This document shows, piece by piece, positions 18,923 through 28,932 of a stretch of 64,000 bases of DNA. How positions within the stretch are numbered: the stretch's first letter is position 1; every line of letters starts with the position of its first letter. Source of the DNA: JBBROS01 sp965217935. Its GTDB lineage: Bacteria > Pseudomonadota > Alphaproteobacteria > Acetobacterales > Acetobacteraceae. A model generated the notes under the pieces. The model worked only from the letters and a program-made list of their open reading frames with translations. It did no database searches and was not told the origin of the DNA. Where the stretch lies: assembly GCA_965217935.1 (NCBI GenBank), contig OZ244581.1, positions 620,001 to 684,000 on the forward strand, read 5' to 3'. The position numbers were made by a program, and so were the translations under genes.

Positions 18923-19061
18923 CGCGCACCTGCTTTGAATTCAATCGGGCGCCAATGCCGGATGTTGGGAGCCGAACGTGGCCGGCTCAGCATAGCCACG
19001 CGTGCAACGATGCGACGTTGAAGCGGTCAAACCAGCGCTATCTCGGGCGTTGGGCACGCCC

Positions 19062-20297
19062 TCACGCAACCTGCTGCCTGTCATGCAATGGGATCACCGC
19101 CCCAGTATCCGCCGGACGGGACAGGAATGCGTCCCAGTCGTCCATCAGCTTCGCTCGGCGGTTGAGCAAGTCGCCGCGCCGGTAAGCGGCCTCCGTCTTG
19201 TCCCGGAGCGTATGCGCCAGCGCGCCTTCTGCGACCTCGCGCGGCGCGGGGTTCATCTCCGCCGCCCAATCCCGGAACGTGCTGCGGAACCCATGCACCG
19301 TCAGGTCGTCCCGCTTCATCCGCCGCAACACCGCAGTCATCGCCATGTTGGACAGCCCAGCGTTGCCCCGGCCGCCTGGGAACACATGCTCGGCGGGTTG
19401 GGCATCGGCCGTATGCAGCGCTGCGAGGATCGCCTCCGCGGCAGGCGACAGCGGCACGCGATGTTGCACCCCGGCCTTCATGCGAGCGCCGGGCACGGTC
19501 CAAACCTTCGTCTCCAAGTCGATCTCGCCCCAGGTCGCGCCGATCGCCTCCGACGTGCGGGCAGCCGTCAGGATGGTGAACCGCAACGCCAGCGCCGCCG
19601 TGCCCGCCTGCCCAGCCAGTGCGCGCATGAAGGCGGGCGTCTCGCTCCAGGGCAGGGCCTTGTGGTGCCGCACCGCCGCCAACTTGCTGCGCTTGGGCAA
19701 GAGGTTGGCAAGGTGGCCCTTCCACCTGGCCGGGTTCTCTCCCTGTCGCCAGCCGCGCGCCGTCGCATAGTCGAGCACCGCTTCGATCCTGCCGCGGAGG
19801 CGCGCCGCGGTTTCCGGCTTCGCTTTCCAGATCGGTTGCAGCGCCGCCAGCACCTCCGCCACGCCGATCGCGCTGACGGGCAACGCGCCCATCATCGGCG
19901 CGGCGTAGGCGTCGAGCGTCGAGACCCATTGCGCCCGGTGCTTGGCATTGCGCCAGCCGTCTCGGTGCGCCTCGATGTAGAGCGCGGCCACCTGCCCGAA
20001 GGTGATGCCCGCGCCGGCGGCCTCTCGCCGCGCCGCTTCCCGTGCCTCGATCGGATCGCGCCCGGCATCGATCATCCGGCGGGCGTCCCGTGCCCGGTCC
20101 CTGGCTTCGGAGAGGGTCACGTCGGCTTCCAGGCCGAGCGCCATCTCCCGCGCCTTGCCGCCCGGCATGGTGAACCGGAAGGTCCAGGAGCGGGAGCCGT
20201 TCGGCTTGACGAACAGGTAGAGGTTGCCGCCGTCCGCGTAGCGTCCCGGCTTGGTCGCGCGCCGCACTGTCAGTGTCGTGAGCTTGCCCGCCTGCAT
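19062..20297 (-). CDS. Tyrosine-type site-specific integrase (P4 class)
   Basis: 411 aa from ATG 20297 (AGAGGA upstream). N-terminal DUF4102 arm-binding domain (RYADGGNLYLFVKPNGSRSW), a core-binding SAM-like domain, then the catalytic domain with Arg in LTAARTSEAIGATW, HGFRSTFRDW (His and second Arg), AHTLRD, and the nucleophile Tyr in EAAYRRGDLL. It lies next to the distal att copy (20466) and so should catalyse island excision and integration at tRNA-Ser. An upstream extension to 20345 overlaps the inverted repeat and is not used here. Confidence 0.95.
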   Translation of the reverse strand: MQAGKLTTLTVRRATKPGRYADGGNLYLFVKPNGSRSWTFRFTMPGGKAREMALGLEADVTLSEARDRARDARRMIDAGRDPIEAREAARREAAGAGITFGQVAALYIEAHRDGWRNAKHRAQWVSTLDAYAAPMMGALPVSAIGVAEVLAALQPIWKAKPETAARLRGRIEAVLDYATARGWRQGENPARWKGHLANLLPKRSKLAAVRHHKALPWSETPAFMRALAGQAGTAALALRFTILTAARTSEAIGATWGEIDLETKVWTVPGARMKAGVQHRVPLSPAAEAILAALHTADAQPAEHVFPGGRGNAGLSNMAMTAVLRRMKRDDLTVHGFRSTFRDWAAEMNPAPREVAEGALAHTLRDKTEAAYRRGDLLNRRAKLMDDWDAFLSRPADTGAVIPLHDRQQVA

Positions 20298-20335
20298 CGT
20301 GTCGTCCTCTCCGCCGAACTTGCCGGTCCACGATC

Positions 20336-20360
20336 CAGTCCACAAGAGAGTTGTGGACTG
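20336..20360. promoter_or_regulatory. Perfect inverted repeat upstream of the integrase gene
   Basis: CAGTCCACAA (20336-20345), GAGAG spacer, TTGTGGACTG (20351-20360). It lies 39 bases upstream of the integrase ATG and shares the GTCCACAA core with repeats beside the tRNA. It could be an operator for the AlpA-like protein or an integrase arm site. Confidence 0.55.
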
Positions 20361-20465
20361 AGGTGGATAGCTGCGAACGCTTATGGCGGATAATCTTGCT
20401 TAAAACAATGTTTTCACGAGGAAAACCGGATGGCTATGGATACCAGCGGACCCGGGTACGGCGGA

Positions 20466-20478
20466 CACCCCATCCGCC
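20466..20478 (+). repeat. Distal attachment site (copy of the tRNA-Ser 3' end)
   Basis: CACCCCATCCGCC identical to 8356-8368; the bases just upstream keep a degenerate T-arm resemblance (GGGTACGG versus GGGTTCGA). Marks the right end of the island. Confidence 0.85.
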
Positions 20479-20692
20479 AAGCCTTTCTGAAACAGTGTTG
20501 TTCTTGTTGCCTAGTTTGGCTACGTGGGTTCTTCGGCCCACACTAATCACCTGAACCGTTCGGTCATGGTCGGCTAAATTGCCTGCGTCCTGAGAGTGAG
20601 GACCTGCATGGCAGCATTAGGTACGCTCTGGCGCGTACCTGCAAGCATGAGACGGTCCGCTCGCGCCCTAAGCGTTGCGCATGAATTGGGAT

Positions 20693-20727
20693 GGGACGGG
20701 CCACGCTGCTCGCACGCGGCCTGTCCC
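20693..20727 (-). terminator. Terminator-like hairpin after the RTX gene
   Basis: GGGACGGGCC (20693-20702) pairs with GGCCTGTCCC (20718-20727) with one G-T pair. It begins 14 bases past the stop of the leftward RTX-type gene. No clear T-run. Confidence 0.5.
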
Positions 20728-20740
20728 AGAACCGGCAAGA

Positions 20741-22468
20741 TCAGGCAGCGTGGATGTAGAGGTAGTCCCCGCCGTCATTGTGCCCGAACACCATGGCCAG
20801 TCGCCCGTTGCTCAAGTCCGCCGTCGAGTAGCCCGCCAGCGTCAGGCTTGCCTCCGGCTGCACGCCATTGCCCGTCGCGTGCAGCGTCAGACCCTCATGC
20901 CCGGCAGCGCCTTGCCCGTCCGCCCAGGCATATTGAAAGCTCTGCGCCGTCAGCCCCCAGAGCGTCGCCGCGTCGCCGGAATGGAAGTTGCCAACCGTGC
21001 TCCATATCGAAGCGGCAGCATTGCGCGCGTCGAGGAAGAACGTGTCGAGGCCCGCGCCGCCGACGAGGAAGTTGCTGCCGGTGCCGCCATCAAGCACGTT
21101 GTTGCCGGACACGGCGCTCACGTCGATCGCGTCATCGCCGCTGCCGGTATGGATAAAGCTGTTGGGCGCAGTGGCCGAGATGGCCAGGCTGTCGGCGGTA
21201 ACCTGGATGAGTTGGTTGATCAGGCCGCCGACCGGGCCCGTGTAAGACTCTCCCGGAATCGCGCCGCTTTGGCCGCTGGTGCTGTTGACGAATAGGAAGT
21301 TGTTGATCGTGACGTTGATGATTGGCGCCGGAATGGGCGTGGGCTGAGGCTGCACGATGACCGGCGGCGGTAGCGGAACCGGCGAACCGGGCAATGGACC
21401 GGTATAGGGAGGGCCAAGGTCATTCGGCGTGCGAACGGATAAGTCCAGCTTATCAGGCGACGTGATCGTCTGCGTGGTCACCTGCGTCGGCGTCGGATAC
21501 GTGCCGTCCAGAGCCACCTGCGTCGTGTAGCTGACGGTCGCGTAGATGTCCGTGGTCTGGCTTACTTGCGGCGCATGGTAGATCAGGCGGTCCAGAATAT
21601 CGTCCGGCGTCGTGACCGGGGCAGTGGACCCCTGCACTGCCTGTTCGGTGAATACGTAGTCGCCTGCCGCGTTCACCGCGCCCGATGCCTTGGCAACACC
21701 CGTGCCGTCGTCTGTGATCGTGCCGGTCAGGCCCGATACCGGGTGCAATGTGATCGTCACCATGCCGTTGCCGCCATAGAGACGGTCCCACGTCTGGTGC
21801 ACCGTGTCGTCAATGGAATAGATCGAGAACGGTTGCCCTGTGCCGCCGCTGCCTGTGACGTAAACGGGATTGGGCGCGCTGACGCCGATGGTCACGGGAT
21901 GAGATGGCGTCTGCGGCCCAGGTGTTGGAATGGGGGAGGAAGGGGCTGTCGGCATCGGGCTTAAATCCGGATACTGCTTGTCCGCGACCGGCGAGAAATG
22001 CGCCACGACGGGCTTATCAAGCGCGACCGTCACCGGCTTGACCACCGAGGGCGTCGGATAGCCCGGCGCGTCCAGTTCCGTGCCGCTGTAGCTGACGCTG
22101 GCCTGGATGTCGTAGGCGGCTTGGCCGGTCGTCGGCGGGGCGATGTAGATCAGGCGATCAAGGATGTCGGTCGGAGCCGAGTTGGCGCCCGGCGTGACCG
22201 TGGCCTGCTCGGTGTACGTCACCGTATTGTCGGGGCCGTCCGTCTCGGTGAACTGGTTGGAGTCCTTGGCCAGCGGGTCAAGCAGCGTGCCCTGATCGTA
22301 ATCGGCGGGAGCCTTGAAGGTGATGCTGATGATCCCTGCGCCCCCCGCGATGGCGTCCCACGACAACGTGCGCGGGTCATCGACGGTCACGCCAGAGAAC
22401 AGCGCCTCGGTCTGGCTGGTATAAAAGTCGAAGCTTGTCTTTGTAGGATCGACGGAAATGGCAACCAT
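20741..22468 (-). CDS. Secreted RTX-type calcium-binding repeat protein
   Basis: 575 aa without an N-terminal signal peptide. The C-terminal region carries hemolysin-type nonapeptides (GSGDDAIDV, GNNVLDGG, GSNFLVGGAGLDTFFLD, about residues 445-480) and a terminal AMVFGHNDGGDYLYIHAA, as expected for type I secretion. The N-terminal half has two related beta units, each with a DILDRLIYxAP motif followed by a VSYS/VSYT strand, separated by Pro/Thr linkers, as in surface adhesin-like proteins. Strong ribosome site AAGGAGG before ATG 22468. No type I exporter is in the window. Role in biofilm or matrix is inferred. Confidence 0.75.
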   Translation of the reverse strand: MVAISVDPTKTSFDFYTSQTEALFSGVTVDDPRTLSWDAIAGGAGIISITFKAPADYDQGTLLDPLAKDSNQFTETDGPDNTVTYTEQATVTPGANSAPTDILDRLIYIAPPTTGQAAYDIQASVSYSGTELDAPGYPTPSVVKPVTVALDKPVVAHFSPVADKQYPDLSPMPTAPSSPIPTPGPQTPSHPVTIGVSAPNPVYVTGSGGTGQPFSIYSIDDTVHQTWDRLYGGNGMVTITLHPVSGLTGTITDDGTGVAKASGAVNAAGDYVFTEQAVQGSTAPVTTPDDILDRLIYHAPQVSQTTDIYATVSYTTQVALDGTYPTPTQVTTQTITSPDKLDLSVRTPNDLGPPYTGPLPGSPVPLPPPVIVQPQPTPIPAPIINVTINNFLFVNSTSGQSGAIPGESYTGPVGGLINQLIQVTADSLAISATAPNSFIHTGSGDDAIDVSAVSGNNVLDGGTGSNFLVGGAGLDTFFLDARNAAASIWSTVGNFHSGDAATLWGLTAQSFQYAWADGQGAAGHEGLTLHATGNGVQPEASLTLAGYSTADLSNGRLAMVFGHNDGGDYLYIHAA

Positions 22469-22495
22469 GGTGTTCCTCCTTGTGCCGCTTGGGCT

Positions 22496-22633
22496 TTATG
22501 GGCGAGGCGCTGCCTTGGCGCGTTCAAACTCATTCTCTGGCCGCGCTTCGCCCATCATCCGGGCGGCGGCACATGGAAGCGCCACCTGATCAGGAGGGAC
22601 TCTTCGAATGACGCTGCTGGTGATCGTGGTCAT
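22496..22633 (-). CDS. Possible 45-aa leader peptide upstream of the RTX gene
   Basis: ATG 22633 is preceded by GGAGG at ideal spacing. It encodes a basic N-terminus (TTITSSVIRRVPPDQVALP) and an Ala/Arg/Glu-rich tail, ending 27 bases before the RTX start. No homologue recognised. Support is the ribosome site and placement only. Confidence 0.35.
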   Translation of the reverse strand: MTTITSSVIRRVPPDQVALPCAAARMMGEARPENEFERAKAAPRP

Positions 22634-22784
22634 GGTGGCCTCCAAACCGTTGCGCGGTCTGATCAAGACCACAATTTCGAGCGATGCCTGGATCTGTTGG
22701 AATAAACAACAAACATTCATTAACTGATCGGAAATTAACCGCTGGCGTGCCTTCTACGCCGCTCCCGGGCGTAACAGAACCGCC

Positions 22785-23966
22785 TCAGGAAAACCCGGGA
22801 CGGTCCAGTGCAATGACTGCCGAGGACGGCAATACCGCCGCGCAGACGGCTGCAAGGTCATCGACCACCTGTCGCCACGTGCAATGGCGCTCGACGAAAT
22901 CCCGGTTCGCCGACCCCATCGCGAGCCGCAGCTCCGGGGAGCGGAGAACGCCTGTAAGCGCCGCGGCATCGCCCGGAGGCACGCGCACGGCTCCGTTTTC
23001 AGGCGGCAGGTCATTCAACCCGCCGGTGTTGGTGATGATAAGCGGCCTCGCGCAGCCCATTGCCTCGAGCGCGGTCATTCCGTAAGGCTCGCCGAAGGAA
23101 GGCAGGCAATAGACCGAGTGCCTGCCTAGGAGCTCGTAAGCCGCGGAATACTCGATTTTGTCGGCCACGACGATGCGCGCGGCATGTTCGGATGCCGCGA
23201 TGTGGGCTTTAAGGTCCTCCGCATGGTCGCCTCGGCCGACGATGACCAGGCGGCAGGACGGGATGGCCCGGGCAACCTCTTGGAACGCGTCGACGAGGAC
23301 GAACACGCCTTTTCGCCGATCAAGGTGGGAGTAGAATGGGATCGTCGGCTCATCGGTCCGGGCCGCCTTCTGCCATCCTGGCGGCGGCGCGAACAGGGTC
23401 TCGTCGATGGCGTGGCGAACAAGGCGGCATTTCCGCCGGGCGATGCGCGGCAGCGAGATGCGGTTCATCGCCGCGGGCGTCGTGACCAGCAATGCGGAGG
23501 CGTGCGTCTGCTGCGCCAAGTTAATGAGCCAGCGTCCGGCGACTGCCGATTGACGGGCGGGCAGGCCGCGTCCCGCGTCGCGTGCCTCGCCGCCGGGCCA
23601 GCGGGCGACATAGGCGCCGAGCACGATCGGCAGGCCGGCAAAAACGGGGTTCATCTGGTGGACGATGTCGATGGGCTCAGCCCGCCGCAGCGTCCGCAGC
23701 AAGCAGCAAATACTGTGGAGCCGGCCGATGGAGCCGCGTGACCGCGGGCGGATCGGGTGCAGCGTGACATTGGCCGGGAGCGGGTCGCGCAGTTCGGCCC
23801 GCCTCGTCGCGACGTGGAGGCGGTAGCCGCGGCGGGCGGGCTCGCGCATAAAGCCGAACGCGACCAGGCCGTCGCCGTTCGGCAGGTGGTCGGTCAGCAG
23901 GTCCGAGGGGTGGGCGACGGACACCGTCGGCTTGCCGCCGGACGAGTGGGGCGACGGGGCGCTCAC
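22785..23966 (-). CDS. Glycosyltransferase family 4 (polysaccharide locus)
   Basis: 393 aa from GTG 23966, which overlaps the stop of the broken flippase gene (GTGA). The N-terminal Rossmann half includes SVAHPSDLLTDHLPNGDG and IDIVHQMNPVFAGLP. The C-terminal half has a donor-binding region with FYSHLDRRKGVFVLVDAF, LVIVGRGDHAEDL, and the E-x7-E motif in SFGEPYGMTALEAMGCARP. It is the only gene of the leftward polysaccharide segment that appears undamaged. Acceptor and donor sugar unknown. Confidence 0.8.
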   Translation of the reverse strand: MSAPSPHSSGGKPTVSVAHPSDLLTDHLPNGDGLVAFGFMREPARRGYRLHVATRRAELRDPLPANVTLHPIRPRSRGSIGRLHSICCLLRTLRRAEPIDIVHQMNPVFAGLPIVLGAYVARWPGGEARDAGRGLPARQSAVAGRWLINLAQQTHASALLVTTPAAMNRISLPRIARRKCRLVRHAIDETLFAPPPGWQKAARTDEPTIPFYSHLDRRKGVFVLVDAFQEVARAIPSCRLVIVGRGDHAEDLKAHIAASEHAARIVVADKIEYSAAYELLGRHSVYCLPSFGEPYGMTALEAMGCARPLIITNTGGLNDLPPENGAVRVPPGDAAALTGVLRSPELRLAMGSANRDFVERHCTWRQVVDDLAAVCAAVLPSSAVIALDRPGFS

Positions 23967-25412
23967 GTCGACAGCGGACGGCGCAGGATGCGGCGCAGGG
24001 CGGAGCGGACGGCCTGGACCAGTTCGTCCTCGGTCGTGCAGACCGTGCAGAGGACGAGGCCGTAAAGCAGGTATGCGGCGGTCAGCAGCGCGGCGGCAAA
24101 GTAGACCGAGAGCGGGCCGCCAAGGCCGGAAACGGCGGCGCTCAATCCAGTGCAGGCCGCGAGCGCGAGGAGGATGTCGCGCAACCAACTGGCGGACAGG
24201 CTGACCAGCCTGGAGAAGCAGGCCACGCCCACGAGCGCATTCGCGACCAGGGTGGCGAGCGCGACGCCGGCCGCGCCCATGAGCGGAATCAGCGCGACGT
24301 TGCCGACCACGTCGAGGACGCAGGTCGCGAGCGTCAGCCGCATGACCCGGCGCTCCTCGCCGGCCATGTGCAGGGCGGGGACCGCGGGACCGGTCAGGGT
24401 GATGATCAGTTGCCCGCTCGCCAGCAGCATGAGCGGCGCCGCGGCCGGAAGGTAGGCGGGCCCGAACAGCAGGCGGACCCAGACGCCGGCGGTCACGGCG
24501 AGCACGACAAGGCCCGGGGCCGAGACGTGCAGCAACAGGCGGTAGGCGGCGACAAGCTCGCGTGTCATGTCGGGCGGGGGCGGCGCCCTCCACCGGTTTG
24601 GGGACCGCCGCCTCGAAGATGGTGGTGACGGCCGGGCGCAGCACGACGACGATCATCGCGAGCTGGGAGGCGACCTGGTAGACGGCCAGCGTGCCCGGTT
24701 CGGCCATGATGCCGATCACGACCCGGTCGGCCCATAGGTTGAGCACGTTGGCGCCGTGGATCAGCATGGTCACGGCCCCGAACCGTAGCAGCAGGCCGGT
24801 CGCCGGCAGGGCGGCGACGGACGTGGGGCGGGCATGGAGCAGAATGGCCGCGGGCACGAGCACGAGGGCGGCAACGACGGCGTAGGCCCCGGCAGCCGTG
24901 GCCGGGGACGGGCCGGATCGGAACGCGACCAGGGTCGCGGCCAAGTAGAGGACGAACGACAACGCGCCGAGGGCAGCCGCCGGCAGCATGGCGCCGGACA
25001 CCCGCACGGCGGCGATCATCACGCCGAAGACCCCGAGCAGCGGCGGCGCCGGGGCGACGCTCCTGATCACGGGCGCCGCCGCGGGCTCGGTGAAGACGAA
25101 GGCCGCGAGCAGGCCGGCGCCTGACCAGATGACGATGCCGCCGGCCAAGCCGACCAGCAGCGCAACCCGCATCGGCGGCGCGTAGAGCGCGCCACGGCCG
25201 CCGACCCCGAAACGGAGCGTGGCCTGCGGCATTCCCATCGGCGCCAGGGCGCCCGCGAGGCCGATCACCGTCCAGCCGATGGCGTAGAGGCCGAAGCCGT
25301 AGGGGCCGAGCACGCGGGCGAGGATGATTTGCAGCAGCACCTAGACGCCGCGGCCGACGATGGTGGAGCCGAACTGCGCCGCGGCATCGACCAGGTTCGA
25401 GGCCGGCCTCAT
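23963..25412 (-). pseudogene. Wzx-type polysaccharide flippase, broken
   Basis: Starts at ATG 25412, overlapping the upstream glycosyltransferase remnant. The frame reads MRPASNLVDAAAQFGSTIVG, then hits TAG at 25341-25343 where Gln is expected before VLLQIILARVLGPYGFGLY. The N-terminal membrane half continues to about 24590, where the frame shifts. The C-terminal half (from about 24568: ELVAAYRLLLHVSAPG, GPAVPALHMAGEERRVMRL) then runs to the stop at 23963. Hydrophobic helices throughout fit the MOP/Wzx superfamily. One nonsense and one frameshift make function unlikely. Confidence 0.8.
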
Positions 25413-26554
25413 GCCGATGCGCCAGCCGCGGCCGCCGTGCGGATGACGGCGGCGACCTGCTGCCGCATCGATTCGAGACCGTAGCGGGTGCGGACGCGCT
25501 CAGTGGCGGCGGCGGCCTGCGTGGCCGTTTCGCCGGGGTTCGCCCTGCAGCGAATCAGGGCGTCGGCAAGGGCACGCGGGTCGCCCGGCGGAACAAGGCG
25601 CCCGACGGAGCCGCGAGCCAGGATTTCCGGCGCCGCGCCGGCGTTGGATGCGACCACGGGCGCGCCGCACAGCATGGCCCCGATCAGGGTCATGCCGAAC
25701 GGTTCCGGATCGACCGAGGGATGCACGACCACGTCGACGGCTCGCATCAGCAGCGGCACGTCGCCCCGGTGGCCAAGGAAATGGACGCGCGCGGCAATGC
25801 CGAGCCGGGAGGCAAGGTCCCGAAGTTATGCCGCGTAGGCGCGCTCGCCAAGCAACGCATCCCCGACGATAAGGCAGGATGCGGACGGGAGCAGTGCCAG
25901 GGCCTCGATGGAGACGTGCTAACCCTTTCAGGGGGGAGCCGGCTGAACACGCCGAACAGGACGCCGTCCGGGAGGCCGAACTGACGTCGCAGCTCGCAGC
26001 GGTCGGCAAGCCGGTCGGCGCCGGTCAGGCAGATGCCGTTCGGGACCACGGCGGCGAGCTTGGCGCGGCCGCCGACGGACGCGAAGTCGTCCGCCGGCGG
26101 CCTGAGAAGGAACAATGACCCGCGCCGCCCGGGCGTTGGCGAGGGCGACGACGAGCCTGATCTGCTTTCGGCCGAAATGCGCCTCGCTGAGAATGTCGTG
26201 CAGGTGCCACACCAAGGGCCGGCGGACGATGAACGACGACAGGGCGCCGAGCGCGAAGGATTTCTGCGTGCCGCAATAGAGCCCGTCGTGGCCGCGCGCG
26301 AGGCGGGCGATGTCGCGGATGAGGCGGGCCATGCCCTAGAGGCCGGGGATCGCGCGGGCCAGCGAGCGGTCGCGCTTGACGCCGGTGAGGTCGGGTATGC
26401 GGCCCGGCTGCTGAACCGGGACGCCGCTTGCGCGCAGGCGGTCGCGCAACGGGCCGTCCGCGAATAGGAAAACCTGGCCCGCGAAAGCCGGGGCGAGGCT
26501 CAGCAGGCAGACTTCGGCCCCGCCGATCAGGCCAGTATGGATGAGGAACAGCAC
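25409..26554 (-). pseudogene. Glycosyltransferase family 4 remnant with multiple stops and frameshifts
   Basis: GTG 26554 opens FLIHTGLIGGAEVCLLSLAP. An in-frame TAG at 26336-26338 replaces a likely Gln. The frame shifts near 26095 (after RAARVIVPSQ) and again at a C-run at 25931-25936. Beyond it the proper frame reads a stop-riddled KG-HVSIEALALLPSASC: TGA 25928-25930 replaces Trp, TAG 25919-25921 replaces Gln, TAA 25826-25828 probably replaces Gln. The 3' part, with PEPFGMTLIGAMLCGAPVV, is open to the stop at 25409. Clear pseudogene of a GT-B transferase. Confidence 0.85.
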
Positions 26555-26739
26555 CCAGGGCCTAACGCCGTTCGGCCCGCCGGCTTGGGCGATGGGGGTA
26601 TCTGGCGCTCATTTCGCGTGCCAGAGGACGCTTACCGCCAATCTGTTTCGGGCTGCTTTGGCGTGGCGCGCGAGGAATTGGATCGGTTCTGGTTTGCAAG
26701 CGCTCTCTGGTCATCGCCAGGCCTTCGGCTCGCGATGGC

Positions 26740-26940
26740 CGTGGCTGCTTATACGCCAGAATTGGCACTGTTGATACGAACTTGGCCGGGTTGCTTAAAT
26801 AAAAGCAAGGCGAGATACACTGTAAAATAGATTTACATCTTGCAGCGCAGACAATGACCTTCTACGAATAGAATGATAAGATAAAATACCGTCTTCTCAG
26901 TTATATATCTACTATGTGTATATAATTGGCTTGGCCTTCC
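26740..26940. other. AT-rich spacer between divergent remnants
   Basis: About 200 bp of markedly low GC (ATATATCTACTATGTGTATA at about 26903 is the extreme) in a GC-rich genome, lying between the leftward glycosyltransferase remnant and the rightward glycosidase remnant. It probably held divergent promoters. The whole 26555-26970 interval has no supportable gene. Confidence 0.5.
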
Positions 26941-26969
26941 TTGTGGAGCCAGCCGATCAATATCCAGTG

Positions 26970-28846
26970 GGCTTACACTCTACCTGTCGGGAGATGCCTA
27001 GGACGGCACCGCGGCGGCAAGCCTGACCGTGAACGGCGTCGCCGTCGGGGGCAGCCTCGACGTCGCCGCGGTCAATGCGGGCGACGCCGTGCAGGCGTTT
27101 ACGATCACGGGCGACTTCGGCCCGGCGCCGAACGTGGCGGTGTCGTTCATCAACGATGCGTATGGCGGAACGTGGTCGCAGGACCGAAGCCTCTATTTGG
27201 ACGGCTTCACCTACGACGGCGTGCCGCAGTTCGGTCTCAAGAAGGCGATGACGTACAACCAGACCGTCAGCAGCACGCTCGCCTCCAAGCCGGCAACGGC
27301 CAGGCGGGCGGCGGACATTCTGAACTCGGTCGGCTTCGACGTCCATCTCGACTACTGGGACACGTCCTACGGGCTCGGCAACGGCCAATAGGGCGGGAAC
27401 ACGGCGCGCGTCGCCTCATCGCTCGGCTATCTCGGCGTCAACCACATCCGGATCGGGCTGCCCGACGCCGACACGTTGCCGCTGATGCAGGCGCTGGCCG
27501 CGAAGGGCGTGATGTTCGACATCTTAATGCCGCCCGCCTCGTCGGACGCCGCGCTCCAGGGGCAGCTTGCCGCGATCCATGCCGTCGCGGATTTTGTCGC
27601 GGCGATCGAGAAGCCGAACGAGATCAACATAACCGGCAACTTCAGTTGGAACGGCCGGAAAGGCTACGCCGCAGCGGCCGCATACCAGAAGGCGCTCTAC
27701 GCAGCTGTGAAGGGCGACCCGCAGCTCGCGGGCAAGGCGGTCTACAACCTGACGCTCGGCGGCGTGGGCGCCGACGCCTACAAGCAGCTCGGCGACCTCT
27801 CGGCCTTCGCGACCGACGGCAACGTTCACGCCTACTACCCCGACGGCGCCCCTCCCGGCGTCAACCCTGCAATACAACCTGGGGCTGGCCGCGATCACGA
27901 CGCCTGCCGACCCGGCCGTGATCACGGAAACGAACTAAACGACCGCGCCGTCCATCGCCAGGTCGGTCTCGGAAGACGTGCAGGCGCGCTACGATCTCGA
28001 TCTGCTGATGGACGCGACGCAGATGGGCGTGCGGGCCACCTACTTCTACGAGCTGCTGGACAAGCGCGACGACCCGCAGCAGATATACCTGGAGAACCAT
28101 TACGGCCTGTTCCACGCCGACGGGACGCCGAAACCGGCGGCCACGGCGCTGCATAACCTCAGCTCGATCCTGGCCGACGGCGGCGCTACGGCCACGGGCT
28201 TCCAAACCGGCGGGCTGGACTATTCGGTATCCGGGCTGCCGGCGCCGGGAGACTCGCTTGTGCTGCAGAAATCGAACGGCGCCTATGACCTTGTGATCTG
28301 GACGGAGCCGAAAATCTGGAATGCTGTGGGCAAATTCCAGATCAGTGCGCCGGCTGCGCAAGCCGTGACGTCGCTCGGCGCCGCCGCATCGCAGGTTACG
28401 GTATTCAATCCGTTGCTCGGCACGGCGCCGGTCGCCGCCGCCAGCGACGCGTCGTCGGTCACCATCTCCGTCACCGACCACCCGGTCGTCATCGAGATCG
28501 GGCCGGCCACGGCGCCGACGGGCTGACGCTGTCGATGTCAGAGGACGCGCTCAATGGCGACGCTGTGTTCACGGTCGCCATCGACGGAAAGCGTATCGGC
28601 GGAGTGCGGACCGTCACGGCGAGCCACGGCAAGGGCCAATCCGTCGACATTCTCGGGGCGTTCGGCGGCGGCAGCCACACGGCGAGCATCAAATTCATGA
28701 ACGACCTCTATACGCCGGGAGTGGGCGACCGGAACCTGTTCCTCGGCGGCGCCAGCATCAATGGCGCGGCAGTGCCCGGCGCGCACCTCTCGTTCTGGAG
28801 CGGCGGCACGCAATCGTTCAGCTTTACCTCGGCGCCCTCGTCCTGA
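26970..28846 (+). pseudogene. Secreted CBM-glycosidase-CBM protein, broken
   Basis: N-terminal carbohydrate-binding-like module (SLTVNGVAVGG, VSFINDAYGGTWSQDRSLY) with TAG at 26999-27001. A second TAG at 27389-27391 follows GLGNGQ. The catalytic part has an acid/base-like EKPNEINITGNFSWNG, a frameshift near 27865, the nucleophile-like PAVITETN followed by TAA 27936-27938, and DGTPKPAATALHNL. A further frameshift near 28510 precedes a second binding module (MSEDALNGDAVFTVAIDG, IKFMNDLYTPGVGDRNLF) that ends at 28846. The order and motifs fit a clan GH-A hydrolase with CBM60-like xylan-binding modules. At least three stops and two frameshifts. Confidence 0.75.
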
Positions 28847-28932
28847 GCAGGCACGGACAGGCGTTGTTTCCGCCGCAGGAGCGCCGTCGCGGCGCGCGAA
28901 CCGGCGCTCGCCGCCTGCCGCCCGGGGCGGGG

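Larger units (their letters stand above)
8367..20478. mobile_element. Integrative genomic island at tRNA-Ser carrying a type I restriction system
   Basis: A segment of about 12.1 kb between two copies of CACCCCATCCGCC. It contains an integrase, an AlpA-like regulator, a primase-like gene, a P-loop ATPase, unknown small genes and hsdMSR. Most genes read leftward from the integrase side. There are no structural phage or conjugation genes, so it resembles a P4-like satellite or phage-inducible island that needs a helper. Coding density and gene overlap are phage-like in 14100-17700. Confidence 0.85.

Noticed and set aside
19002..20393. 463-aa frame antisense to the integrase
   Set aside because: Integrase catalytic residues are on the minus strand; this frame is Arg/Pro-rich shadow.
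22785..25340. A single 851-aa protein
   Set aside because: It is a chance join: flippase N-terminus, a non-coding-frame middle, and a complete glycosyltransferase that starts at 23966.
26537..26830. 97-aa plus-strand frame in the AT-rich spacer
   Set aside because: No ribosome site, overlaps the glycosyltransferase remnant start, no recognisable content.
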